This document shows, one piece after another, positions 33,031 through 41,378 of a stretch of DNA of 64,000 bases; position 1 is the stretch's first letter; every line of letters starts with the position of its first letter. The notes beneath the pieces were generated by a model. It ran no database searches. It was not told the origin of the DNA and worked only from the letters and a program-made list of their open reading frames with translations. A program made the translations under genes and the position numbers. This DNA is from Christensenella sp. UBA4636 (GTDB lineage: Bacteria; Bacillota; Clostridia; Christensenellales; Borkfalkiaceae): assembly GCA_002405915.1 (NCBI GenBank), contig DHMS01000031.1, forward strand, positions 6,593 to 70,592. The letters are read 5' to 3'.

Positions 33031-33525
33031 ATGAAGTACTTAGATATCGTAGAACTTTTTGTTGATAAGACGGAGTATAGATTAAATGGAGTAAGAAAGG
33101 GCATGCGCGGCAGAATAACCGATTGCGATGTTTTTGAGGACAATAAAAGATTAGTCTTTTTCGTGTTAGGAAAAGCAGATAATCGTTTTGTGGTTACGGC
33201 ATTACATATTCCCGAAAGCGATTTAAAAGTTGTGAACGAATGGACATATTTAAACGGTGAAAAAGTAGTTTTACCTTTTAATGAATATGCGAGGATCGTT
33301 ATGACCGAGGAAAAAGAAAAATATATCGATGACGGCGTGCATAAGGGTTTTGACGGGTGGATATGCGACCCGCGGAGAATTGAAAATTCAAGATTAATAT
33401 GTTTTGATATGGTTGATTTCAGCCCATATCCTATAATTTCCGTAAAAGAGCGCGACATGGAAGTTTTAATTCCTGCAAAAGAGGACCTTATCGACTATGA
33501 AGAATGGAGCAAAAACTTAAACTAA
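33031..33525 (+). CDS. SH3-like tandem-domain protein, copy 4 (putative immunity)
   Basis: A 164-aa paralogue very close to copy 1 in both protein and DNA, especially in the second half (DGVHKGFDGWICDPRRIENS). This suggests recent duplication or gene conversion. It starts 2 bp after copy 3. A 53-bp gap separates it from the aminopeptidase gene, with no promoter or terminator seen. Confidence 0.7.
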   Translation: MKYLDIVELFVDKTEYRLNGVRKGMRGRITDCDVFEDNKRLVFFVLGKADNRFVVTALHIPESDLKVVNEWTYLNGEKVVLPFNEYARIVMTEEKEKYIDDGVHKGFDGWICDPRRIENSRLICFDMVDFSPYPIISVKERDMEVLIPAKEDLIDYEEWSKNLN

Positions 33526-33578
33526 AAACTACGAGAGAGTGGGCGAGAAATAGAAAGACCAAAAGGCGGTTATATATT

Positions 33579-34697
33579 ATGAAAGATTTAAGACTGAAAA
33601 AGCTTGCGGATAACCTCGTTAATTATTCCGTGAGAGCTAAAAAGGGCGACAAGGTTATGATTGAAGCGTTCGGCATCGAAAACGACCTTGTTAAAGAGCT
33701 TGTTGCGACGTGTTACGAGGCGGGCGCGTACCCGTTCGTCGTTTTGCGCGACCATGCAGTTTTAAGAAGCGAAATTTTTGGCGGAAACGAGGAATATTTC
33801 AATCTGTGGGCGAAGTACGACGGATTTATTATGGACGATATGGACTGTTATATCGGCGTAAGGGGCGGCGGCAACGCGTTCGAGCTTTCGGACGTACCCG
33901 AGGACAAAAATTCGCTTTACGCGCGCTTGTATTCATATCCCGTTCACCACGAAAAACGCGTAAACAACACGCGTTGGGTAATTTTGAGATATCCGACCCC
34001 GTCAATGGCGCAACTTTCGGGAACTTCTACCGAAGCGTTCGAAGATTTTTACTTTGACGTTTGCAATCTCGATTACGCCAAGATGAATAAGGCGATGGAT
34101 TCGCTCAAAGCCTTGATGGACAAGACCGACAAAGTGCGCATTATCGCCAAGGACACCGACCTTAGTTTTTCTATCAAGGGCATAGGCTCGGTTAAGTGCG
34201 CGGGCGAGTGCAATATCCCCGACGGCGAAGTGTATTCCGCGCCCGTAAAAACGAGCGTTAACGGCACGATAAGCTACAACGCGCCGTCCGTTTACGGCGG
34301 GGTAAGATACGAGGGCGTGAAGCTCACGTTTAAAGACGGAAAGATAATTAAAGCCACTTCGAACGGCGGAAGTGCGGAAATTGAGAAAGTTTTCGATACC
34401 GACGAGGGCGCAAGGTACGTCGGCGAGTTCGCTATCGGAGTTAACCCGTACGTCAATAAGCCTATGTGCGACATACTTTTCGACGAAAAAATCGCCGGGT
34501 CTATCCATTTTACGCCCGGTTGCTGCTATGAAGATTGCGACAACGGCAATCACTCTGCGGTGCATTGGGATTTAGTACTTATTCAGACCCCCGAATACGG
34601 CGGCGGCGAAATTTGGTTTGACGACGTGCTTATCCGCAAAGACGGGCGTTTCGTTCTCCCTTCGCTTTTGCGTCTTAACCCCGAAAACTTGAAATGA
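33579..34697 (+). CDS. Aminopeptidase, M29 family
   Basis: A 372-aa metallo-aminopeptidase of the PepS/AmpS (M29) family, cytosolic, which trims N-terminal residues from peptides. Metal-binding residues are expected in GECNIPDGEVYSAPV, IGVNPYVNKPMCD and HFTPGCCYEDCDNGNHSAVHWDLV, where the Glu and His positions are conserved. The ATG at 33579 is chosen because residues before it lack family similarity and GGCGG lies just upstream. It ends the transcription unit that begins with the toxin-like gene or is independent of it; the hairpin at 34712 follows. Confidence 0.9.
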   Translation: MKDLRLKKLADNLVNYSVRAKKGDKVMIEAFGIENDLVKELVATCYEAGAYPFVVLRDHAVLRSEIFGGNEEYFNLWAKYDGFIMDDMDCYIGVRGGGNAFELSDVPEDKNSLYARLYSYPVHHEKRVNNTRWVILRYPTPSMAQLSGTSTEAFEDFYFDVCNLDYAKMNKAMDSLKALMDKTDKVRIIAKDTDLSFSIKGIGSVKCAGECNIPDGEVYSAPVKTSVNGTISYNAPSVYGGVRYEGVKLTFKDGKIIKATSNGGSAEIEKVFDTDEGARYVGEFAIGVNPYVNKPMCDILFDEKIAGSIHFTPGCCYEDCDNGNHSAVHWDLVLIQTPEYGGGEIWFDDVLIRKDGRFVLPSLLRLNPENLK

Positions 34698-34711
34698 TTT
34701 TTTAGCGTTTT

Positions 34712-34745
34712 GCCCGACGGTTTTCTGCTGTCGGGCGTAATTTTT
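34712..34745 (+). terminator. Terminator after the M29 aminopeptidase gene
   Basis: GCCCGACGG (34712-34720) pairs with CTGTCGGGC (34728-34736) and TTTTT follows at 34741-34745. Confidence 0.8.
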
Positions 34746-34802
34746 AAAAATCCTTGATTTTATTGGCGTTTTTGTGATTTTTGCTTTTCAACGAACTTTC
34801 AA

Positions 34803-34920
34803 CATTTTGTATATTCGTGCATTTTAGGCTAAAAACTTTTTGTATATTCGTGCAAACGGAGCCGAAAACATTTTGTATATTTGTGCATTTTAAGACAAAA
34901 ACTTTTTGTATATTCGTGCA
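34803..34920 (+). repeat. 33-bp-period repeat array, locus 2
   Basis: Four copies start at 34803, 34836, 34869 and 34902, exactly 33 bp apart. The core is TTTTGTATATTCGTGCA. Copies 1 and 3 begin CATTTTG and continue into ATTTTA; copies 2 and 4 begin CTTTTTG and continue into AAA. This gives a 66-bp higher-order repeat. The array directly precedes the promoter of ATPase gene 2. Confidence 0.92.
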
Positions 34921-34926
34921 AAAGAG

Positions 34927-34955
34927 TTTACAAAAGACGAAAAAAAATGTAAAAT
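34927..34955 (+). promoter_or_regulatory. SigA promoter of DUF4143 ATPase gene 2
   Basis: TTTACA (34927-34932), 17 bp, TAAAAT (34950-34955). It begins 6 bp after the last repeat copy. GGAGG (34966-34970) then serves the ATG at 34980. Confidence 0.75.
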
Positions 34956-34979
34956 AAGTGTATCCGGAGGAAAACAAAA

Positions 34980-36305
34980 ATGGTGTTTAAACGAAAAATA
35001 TACGAAAAGTTACTTGACTGGAAAACTCGGTTCGTCGGCAAAAAAGCTTTGCTTGTTCGCGGTGCAAGGCGAATAGGAAAATCAACTATTGTCGAAGAAT
35101 TTGCAAAAAAAGAATATAAATCTTATATACTTGTTAATTTTCAACGTGACTCGGCTTTGGTTCGAGATTTGTTTAAATATGACCTAACGGACATGGACGG
35201 CTTTTTCAGAAAGCTTGCGCTTTTGTATGGCGTAAAACTTTACGACAGAGAAAGCGTTATAATTTTTGATGAAGTTCAACTGTTTCCGCTTGCTCGTCAG
35301 TCGATAAAACAATTAGTCGAAGACGGTCGATATGATTATATAGAAACGGGTTCTCTTATAACTCTTAAACAAAATGTCGATAAAATTCTTATTCCGAGCG
35401 AGGAAAGGGCTATCGACATGTTTCCGATGGATTTTGAGGAATACCTTTGGGCTATCGGCGACGAAGTTACCGTGGAAGCTATAAGAAATTCATTTGAAAC
35501 TTTAACGCCGCTCGGCGACTCCGTGCATAGAAAAATTCTCAACGCGTTTCGTCAATATATGGTTGTCGGCGGAATGCCGCAAGCCGTAATAGAACTTATC
35601 GAAAACAATAATTTTTCGTATGTCGACGAGGTGAAAAGGGATATATTAGACTTGTATGCAAGCGATTTGAAAAAACTTGACAATAAGTACGGTTTGTTTA
35701 CTTCCGTTATTTTCGGCGCGGTCGCTTCCGAACTGTCTTCGCATAGCAGACTTTTTAAGGCGAGCGTGATAGGAAAGAACGCAAGGGTGTCGAGAAATTA
35801 CAATTCGTTCGAAGCGATAAAAGATTCGATGATAGTAAACATAGCTTATAACGTAACCGACCCGAATATAGGTTTTGCGTTGACAAAAGATTACGGTAAA
35901 CAAAAAATCTATATGGGCGACACGGGACTTTTGGTTACCCAGATTTTTAGAGATTCCGATAAGCCTATAAGCGACTCCGTTTATAAACAGCTTGTCCTTG
36001 GTAAAATCGGAATAAATATGGGTATGATTTGCGAAAATGTCGTCGCGCAGATGTTGAGAGCGAGCGGAAGAGAACTTTATTTTCACGCCTTTGAACGTTA
36101 CGAAATAGATTTTCTCACGGCGGAGGGCAAGAAGCTTATTCCGACGGAAGTAAAATCGTCCGGGTACAAGTCGCATATTTCTATCGATAAATTTTGCGAA
36201 AAGTTTTCTTCGCGCGTAAAAACAAGCTACGTCGTATACGGAAAAGATTTAAAAAGAGAAGGAAATATAACGTATATTCCGTTCTATATGGTTCCTTATA
36301 TTTAA
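34980..36305 (+). CDS. DUF4143-type AAA ATPase with PD-(D/E)XK-like C-terminus, copy 2
   Basis: A 441-aa close paralogue of the protein at 1364-2692. Walker A GARRIGKST spans residues 28-36, and Walker B reads VIIFDEVQ. The family blocks ETGSLITL, FPMDFEEYLWAIGD and VVGGMPQAV are present. The C-terminal nuclease-like motif is EIDF (Asp377) and TEVK (Glu390, Lys392). The shared start KRKIY places the ATG at 34980, with a good GGAGG. Single gene with its own array and promoter; the next gene has its own promoter. Cellular role unknown. Confidence 0.9.
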   Translation: MVFKRKIYEKLLDWKTRFVGKKALLVRGARRIGKSTIVEEFAKKEYKSYILVNFQRDSALVRDLFKYDLTDMDGFFRKLALLYGVKLYDRESVIIFDEVQLFPLARQSIKQLVEDGRYDYIETGSLITLKQNVDKILIPSEERAIDMFPMDFEEYLWAIGDEVTVEAIRNSFETLTPLGDSVHRKILNAFRQYMVVGGMPQAVIELIENNNFSYVDEVKRDILDLYASDLKKLDNKYGLFTSVIFGAVASELSSHSRLFKASVIGKNARVSRNYNSFEAIKDSMIVNIAYNVTDPNIGFALTKDYGKQKIYMGDTGLLVTQIFRDSDKPISDSVYKQLVLGKIGINMGMICENVVAQMLRASGRELYFHAFERYEIDFLTAEGKKLIPTEVKSSGYKSHISIDKFCEKFSSRVKTSYVVYGKDLKREGNITYIPFYMVPYI

Positions 36306-36387
36306 TATTTTATCGTTGAAATTTTTCCCGCCGATGAACGCGCTAAAACTTAGTTCAAAAATTTTTTGAGTTTTTGCTTTAAAACGC

Positions 36388-36416
36388 TTTACAAATGAAA
36401 AAATTAGTGATATACT
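36388..36416 (+). promoter_or_regulatory. Promoter of the pyr attenuator and pyrR
   Basis: TTTACA (36388-36393), 17 bp, TGA-TATACT (-10 at 36411-36416); transcription should start near 36424, just before the PyrR-binding hairpin. Confidence 0.82.
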
Positions 36417-36440
36417 ACAAGACGATTTAAGGAAATCTTT

Positions 36441-36550
36441 AATTCGGTACAGAGATGCCGACAAGATGGAATAGATTTTTTTCGCGAGGAAAATAAAAGC
36501 GAAGAATAATTATGTCTAACTACCTTGTCTGCAATACGGCAAGGTTTTTT
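36441..36550 (+). promoter_or_regulatory. PyrR-binding transcription attenuator
   Basis: The hairpin CGGTA-CAGAGA-TGCCG (36445-36460) has the CAGAGA loop of PyrR-binding anti-antiterminators. GACAAG (36460-36465) can instead pair with CTTGTC (36524-36529), forming an antiterminator. The terminator ACCTTGTC/GGCAAGGT (36522-36529 and 36538-36545) plus a T run uses that same CTTGTC. The three structures are mutually exclusive: UMP-bound PyrR should stabilise the first hairpin, release the terminator and stop transcription of pyrR and the permease. Confidence 0.88.
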
Positions 36551-36595
36551 GTTTGCCGACAAAATTTGCCGAAAAATTAAAGAGGGGGCGCAGGT

Positions 36596-37141
36596 ATGCT
36601 CAAGGAAAAAGCCAAAATAATGGACGGCGAAAAACTTAACAGAACAACCGTGAGAATAGCGCACGAGATTGCCGAGCATAACGCCGACCTTAAAAGCGTG
36701 GTCCTCGTCGGGATAAAAACGAGAGGCGTGCCTTTTTCTGAACGCATAAGAGAAAACCTTAAAAAGTTTTATGCGGTGGAAGTAGATACGGCGGAACTCG
36801 ACATAACGCTTTACCGCGACGATTTGAGCGAACTTAGCGAATTCCCGGAAGTAAAAGAAACGCCGATGAACGTTAGCGTTTCGGGCAAAAACGTAATTTT
36901 GTGCGACGACGTCATCTTTACGGGCAGAACGGCGAGAGCGGCTATAGACGCGCTTTTATCGAAAGGCAGACCCAAAACCGTTCAGCTTGCGGTCGTGGTC
37001 GACAGAGGACATAGAGAATTCCCCATAAAACCCGATTATATCGGCAAAAACATTCCTACTTCCGCGCAGGAAGTCGTATCAGTTAAGTTTACGGAAACGG
37101 ACGGAGACGACGGCGTGGAAATACTCGAAAAGCTCGATTGA
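36596..37141 (+). CDS. pyrR: Bifunctional pyr operon regulator / uracil phosphoribosyltransferase
   Basis: A 181-aa RNA-binding attenuation protein that also has a phosphoribosyltransferase fold. The PRPP loop VILCDDVIFTGRTARA is intact, as is KSVVLVGIKTRGVPF near the N-terminus. It senses UMP and controls the leader directly upstream, and so its own synthesis. AGAGGGGG precedes the ATG. The uracil permease follows 76 bp later; biosynthetic pyr genes are not in this window. Confidence 0.95.
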   Translation: MLKEKAKIMDGEKLNRTTVRIAHEIAEHNADLKSVVLVGIKTRGVPFSERIRENLKKFYAVEVDTAELDITLYRDDLSELSEFPEVKETPMNVSVSGKNVILCDDVIFTGRTARAAIDALLSKGRPKTVQLAVVVDRGHREFPIKPDYIGKNIPTSAQEVVSVKFTETDGDDGVEILEKLD

Positions 37142-37217
37142 GTTTTGATAACTAACTTAGGTTTATTCGCTTTTTAGCGATAAAATATTTTTACAATAAA
37201 AGGAGTAAATCCGAATT

Positions 37218-38630
37218 ATGAAAATGGTTTACAACGTGAAAGACAAACCGCCTTTCGGCAAAATGCTCGTGTACGCTTTACAGCAAATGCTTGCTATTCT
37301 TGCCGCAACGATAGCAGTTCCCGCAATCGTGGGCAACGGCATGAGCCAGGCAGCCGCTTTGTTCGGCGCGGGCGTAGGTACCCTCGTGTACCAACTCTTC
37401 ACTAGGTTCAAAAGCCCCGTGTTCCTCGGCAGCTCGTTTGCGTTCCTCGGCTCTATGGCTGCGGCTTTCGCGGGCGGCGTATCGATGCAGCTCGGCTATC
37501 TCGGACTTATCATTGGCGCGGTTTTCGCCGGTCTTGTTTATGTTATCATAGCTTTAATAGTAAAAAAATGCGGTTCCGAATGGGTTAACAAGCTTATGCC
37601 CGCCGTGGTTATCGGACCGACCGTCGCTATCATCGGTTTGTCGCTTGCCGGCAACGCAATAGGCGACCTTGTAAACCACGTTGCGCAGGATTCCAACGGT
37701 AACTACGTTATGAATCTTAACGGCGGAATTTGCTTGATTTGCGGTCTTGTAACGCTTTTTGCAACCATTGCCGCTTCCGTTTACGGCGGAAAGAACATTA
37801 AACTCATTCCGTTCATTATCGGTATCGTCGCGGGTTACATCGTAGCTACAATCTTTACGCTTATCGGAACGTTTGCAAACATCGATGCTCTTAAAATCAT
37901 AGATTTCACTAAGTTCCAAAACATGCAGTGGTTGCCCGACTTTACTTTCATCGAAGCGGTAAAAGGCTTTAAGGAAATCAACGGCGCATATATCGGCACT
38001 ATCGCGGTTGCTTACGTTCCCGTTGCGTTCGTCGTATTCGCGGAACATATCGCTGACCACAAGAACCTTTCGAGCATTATCGAAAGCGACCTCCTCAAAA
38101 AAGGCAACCCGGGTCTTGACAACACGCTTCTCGGCGACGGCGTAGGCTCCATGGCGGGTGCAATCTTCGGCGGTTGCCCCAACACCACTTACGGCGAATC
38201 GGTAGGTTGCGTAGCTATCACCGGCAACGCTTCCGTCGCGACCATAACGACGACCGCTTTCGTTTGCATAATAGCTGCGTTCGTCGCTCCGTTCGTAACG
38301 CTTCTCGCGACTATTCCTTCTTGCGTAATGGGCGGCGTGTGCATCGCTCTCTACGGCTTCATCGCGGTATCCGGTCTTAAAATGGTGCAGAAAGTCGACC
38401 TCGAAGACAGCGGCAACCTCTTCACCGTATCGGCTATCCTTATCGCGGGTATCGGCGGCTTGAGCCTTAAGTTCGGTCAGATTACCATAACGGAAATCGC
38501 TTGCGCGCTTATCGTAGGCATACTCGTTAACGTTTTCTGCAAGGCTTTCAAGAAAAAGGAAGCAAAGGCTGAAACGGTAACGGAAACCGCTAAAGACGAA
38601 GCTGCGGCAACAGAGGAAGAAAACAAGTAA
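37218..38630 (+). CDS. uraA: Uracil permease, NCS2 family
   Basis: A 470-aa inner-membrane proton symporter for uracil (or xanthine in some relatives). It has about 12-14 hydrophobic segments and the NCS2 signature region, with TTYGESVGCVAITGNASV near residue 325. The position after pyrR supports uracil. The C-terminal 35 residues are a charged Lys/Ala/Glu tail (KKKEAKAETVTETAKDEAAA), probably cytoplasmic. AGGAGT precedes the start. Confidence 0.92.
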   Translation: MKMVYNVKDKPPFGKMLVYALQQMLAILAATIAVPAIVGNGMSQAAALFGAGVGTLVYQLFTRFKSPVFLGSSFAFLGSMAAAFAGGVSMQLGYLGLIIGAVFAGLVYVIIALIVKKCGSEWVNKLMPAVVIGPTVAIIGLSLAGNAIGDLVNHVAQDSNGNYVMNLNGGICLICGLVTLFATIAASVYGGKNIKLIPFIIGIVAGYIVATIFTLIGTFANIDALKIIDFTKFQNMQWLPDFTFIEAVKGFKEINGAYIGTIAVAYVPVAFVVFAEHIADHKNLSSIIESDLLKKGNPGLDNTLLGDGVGSMAGAIFGGCPNTTYGESVGCVAITGNASVATITTTAFVCIIAAFVAPFVTLLATIPSCVMGGVCIALYGFIAVSGLKMVQKVDLEDSGNLFTVSAILIAGIGGLSLKFGQITITEIACALIVGILVNVFCKAFKKKEAKAETVTETAKDEAAATEEENK

Positions 38631-38646
38631 AGAAAGAAGAAATCCC

Positions 38647-38684
38647 CGCCTATAAGTCGATTATTCGGCTTGTAGGCGATTTTT
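38647..38684 (+). terminator. Terminator after the uracil permease gene
   Basis: CGCCTATAAGTCG (38647-38659) pairs with CGGCTTGTAGGCG (38666-38678), followed by TTTTT. Confidence 0.85.
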
Positions 38685-38803
38685 CTCGTTATGTTTTTTC
38701 GGGTTGAAACGGAGCGAAAAACGGGGTGAAACGCCCTTGAAATTAACTTTTAAAGGCGATTAGTTAGTCGGTAAATAAAATTTTCAAATAAAAAGAGTGT
38801 TTT

Positions 38804-38862
38804 TTTTGCAATGAAAGATAATAATTTTTGCAATTCAAATACTAATAAAAGTGTGGTAAAAT
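38804..38862 (+). promoter_or_regulatory. eda operon promoter with paired TTTTGCAAT boxes
   Basis: Box 1 TTTTGCAAT is at 38804-38812 and box 2 at 38826-38834, exactly 22 bp apart. The -35 TTCAAA (38834-38839) abuts box 2, then 17 bp and TGG-TAAAAT (-10 at 38857-38862). The same geometry occurs at the uxuA and GH2 promoters and suggests an AraC-family activator. Confidence 0.75.
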
Positions 38863-38867
38863 ATAGA

Positions 38868-39159
38868 TAGGAATTACATCCATTATCCCTAATTACCTAA
38901 AAGGCGGCTTTTCTGCGCTTTTCCGCGACCGCTCGATTGGAGTACGTTCAGTACGCCTGCCTCACGCTCGCAAAAAATCATCAAAAAATACGCTCTTTTA
39001 GGTGCTTCGCATTTTTGCGGATAAAAAGGCTAACTTGCAAGTCGGTTTTTGTAAGGCATGTTAAAGAAATAATACTTTATGTGTATTGACGTGAGTTTAA
39101 CGCAACAAAAACCGATTTAGCTCCGCAAAAATAATCAGCGACAACGAATGTAATCCCTA
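38868..39159 (+). ncRNA. Candidate large structured RNA in the eda leader
   Basis: Nested complementary segments: P1 38868-38881 with 39146-39159 (12 of 14 pairs); P2 38894-38903 with 38995-39004 (10 pairs); P3 39011-39021 with 39122-39132 (11 perfect pairs); P4 39039-39052 with 39105-39118 (14 pairs, one G-U); P5 39060-39065 with 39096-39101. P1 begins at the predicted transcription start. No terminator lies at the 3' end, so it would be part of the eda mRNA leader. A non-autonomous mobile element is the main alternative. The rest of 38685-39226 shows only the promoter and a small GCGG/CCGC hairpin. Confidence 0.6.
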
Positions 39160-39226
39160 TAAATAACACATAAGTAGAGAGCGGGTAAAACCGCCTCCGC
39201 CTTGAAAATGCAAAGAGGTAATTTTT

Positions 39227-40192
39227 ATGGACAAACAAGAATTTTTAAAACGTATGGAACAAACGGGAATTATTCCCGTCATCAAGCTCGAAAAAACCGA
39301 GAATGCCGTTAAGCTTGCAAAGGCTTTGTCGGCGGGCGGCATAAGAGCGGCGGAAGTTACTTTCCGCGCGGCGGGAGCGGACAAGGTTATCGCCGATATG
39401 GTTAAGGCTTGCCCCGAAATGCTCGTCGGCGCAGGCACGGTTCTTACGACCGAGCAAGTCGACGCGGCTATAGAAGCCGGAGCCATGTTCTGCGTGGCTC
39501 CGGGGCTTAACCCAAAGGTGGTCAAGCATTGCTTGGATAAAGGCGTGCCGTTCTGTCCGGGCGTTGCAAACGGTTCTCAGATAGAGCAAGCTCTCGAATT
39601 AGGGCTTGACTTCGTTAAGTTCTTCCCCGCGGAACAAGCCGGCGGCGTAAAGTACATCAAAGCCGTATCCGCGCCTTATTCTTCCGTTAAGTTTATGCCT
39701 ACGGGCGGAATTAACGAGGATAACCTTGCAAGCTACCTTGCTAACCCGAGGGTCGTTTGCTGCGGAGGCAGCTGGATTGTTCCCGACAAACTCGTAAAAG
39801 AGGAAAAGTGGGACGAAATCACCGCGCTTTGCAAATCCGCCGTTCTCAAAATGCTTAACTTCTCGCTTGCTCACGTCGGTATCAACTGTGACGACGAAGC
39901 TCTTTCCACAGCTTTAGAATTTGAAAAACTCTTCGGCTGGACCGTTAAAGAGGGCAATTCGAGCGTGTTCGCGGGTACGCTCGTCGAATGCATGAAGAAG
40001 GGCGGCAGAGGCGCGAAAGGTCACATTGCGGTCGCAACCGACAGCGTAAGCCGCGCCGTTTACCGGCTTGAAAACGAGGGCTACGAATTTGACGAAAGCA
40101 CCTTTAAGTATGACGCTAACGGTAGAATGACGGTAGCATACTTCAAGAACGAAATCGCAGGCTTCGCAATCCACCTCGTATTGAGAAAGTAA
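39227..40192 (+). CDS. eda: KDPG aldolase fused to a VOC-like domain
   Basis: A 321-aa protein. Residues 1-210 are a KDPG/KHG aldolase (2-keto-3-deoxy-6-phosphogluconate to pyruvate and glyceraldehyde 3-phosphate). Visible blocks are IIPVIKLEK, AEVTFRA, VGAGTVLT, the Schiff-base lysine in DFVKFFPAEQ, and MPTGGI. The last 110 residues (SLAHVGINCDDE to AIHLVLRK) look like a glyoxalase/VOC beta-alpha-beta fold of unknown function. First enzyme gene of an operon with kdgK and uxaC. AGAGG precedes the start. Confidence 0.93.
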   Translation: MDKQEFLKRMEQTGIIPVIKLEKTENAVKLAKALSAGGIRAAEVTFRAAGADKVIADMVKACPEMLVGAGTVLTTEQVDAAIEAGAMFCVAPGLNPKVVKHCLDKGVPFCPGVANGSQIEQALELGLDFVKFFPAEQAGGVKYIKAVSAPYSSVKFMPTGGINEDNLASYLANPRVVCCGGSWIVPDKLVKEEKWDEITALCKSAVLKMLNFSLAHVGINCDDEALSTALEFEKLFGWTVKEGNSSVFAGTLVECMKKGGRGAKGHIAVATDSVSRAVYRLENEGYEFDESTFKYDANGRMTVAYFKNEIAGFAIHLVLRK

Positions 40193-40277
40193 GCTTTAAC
40201 GCGCTTATAGCGTGGCTTTATAAAAAAAATAACGCGCTAAAAGCGCGTGCTAAAATAAAATATCAGGAGATTTAATT

Positions 40278-41297
40278 ATGTCAAAAGTCGTTACAATGGG
40301 CGAGATTATGCTACGCCTTTCCACCCCGGGCTACGAAAGATTCGTTCAGTCCGATAACTTCGACGTCTGCTACGGCGGCGGCGAAGCCAACGTTGCCGTT
40401 TCGCTTGCAAACTACGGTCACGAAAGCTACTTCGTAACAAAGCTTCCGACTCACGAAATAGGCGAATCCGCCGTAAACGCTTTGAGGCAGTTCGGCGTTC
40501 ATACCGACTATATCGCGCGCGGCGGCGAAAGAGTAGGCATTTACTTTTTGGAAACGGGCGCGAGCATGCGTCCTTCCAAGGTAATTTACGACAGAGCGCA
40601 CAGCAGTATAAGCGAAGCGGTCGTAGAGGACTTCGATTTCGATAAGGTTTTCGAAGGCGCAACCTGGTTCCACTGGACGGGTATCACCCCGGCTCTCGGC
40701 AAAAAAGCGCAGGAAGTTTTGAAAGCCGCGCTTATCGCCGCTAAAAAGCACGGCGTAACCGTCAGCGTAGACCTTAACTATCGCAAAAAATTGTGGACTC
40801 CCGACGAAGCAAAAGCTTGCATGTCCGAACTTATGCAGTACGTCGACGTTTGTATCGGCAACGAAGAGGACGCCGAAAAATGCCTCGGCTTTAAGGCGGG
40901 CAGCGACGTTACGAGCGGCAAACTCGAACTCGGCGGTTATGAAGAAGTATTCCGTAAAATGAAAGAAGCTTACGGATTCAAGTATATCGCAACCTCTTTA
41001 AGAGAAAGTTTTTCCGCTTCCGACAACGGTTGGAGCGCGCTTGCTTTCGACGGTAACGAATTCTATCGTTCGCGCCGCTACGAAGTAAGAATAGTCGACA
41101 GAGTGGGCGGCGGCGACAGTTTTAGCGGCGGCTTTATTCACGGGCTTTTAAAGTACGGCGATTACAAAAAGGCTCTCGAATTCGCGGTTGCCGCAAGCGC
41201 GTTGAAGCACACCATCCCGGGCGACTTTAACCACGTAAGCGAAAAAGAAGTCGAAACGCTTGTAAGCGGCGACGCTTCCGGAAGAGTTCAAAGATAA
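40278..41297 (+). CDS. kdgK: 2-keto-3-deoxygluconate kinase
   Basis: A 339-aa PfkB-family kinase that phosphorylates KDG to KDPG, feeding the aldolase encoded just upstream. It has the N-terminal GGGEANVAVSLANYG and the C-terminal DRVGGGDSFSGGFIHGLL with the catalytic Asp. CAGGAG precedes the ATG. The 85-bp gap after eda contains a small ACGCGC/GCGCGT hairpin. Confidence 0.93.
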   Translation: MSKVVTMGEIMLRLSTPGYERFVQSDNFDVCYGGGEANVAVSLANYGHESYFVTKLPTHEIGESAVNALRQFGVHTDYIARGGERVGIYFLETGASMRPSKVIYDRAHSSISEAVVEDFDFDKVFEGATWFHWTGITPALGKKAQEVLKAALIAAKKHGVTVSVDLNYRKKLWTPDEAKACMSELMQYVDVCIGNEEDAEKCLGFKAGSDVTSGKLELGGYEEVFRKMKEAYGFKYIATSLRESFSASDNGWSALAFDGNEFYRSRRYEVRIVDRVGGGDSFSGGFIHGLLKYGDYKKALEFAVAASALKHTIPGDFNHVSEKEVETLVSGDASGRVQR

Positions 41298-41378
41298 CTT
41301 ATATATGAATACGAATACGCCGAAAGCCTCGATATAAGTCGATTATCGGCATATTAACATGAATTTACGGTAAATAAT

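Noticed and set aside
33504..33578. Earlier start for the M29 aminopeptidase
   Set aside because: The extra 25 residues are basic, overlap the preceding gene and do not match the family; the ATG at 33579 fits the conserved N-terminus.
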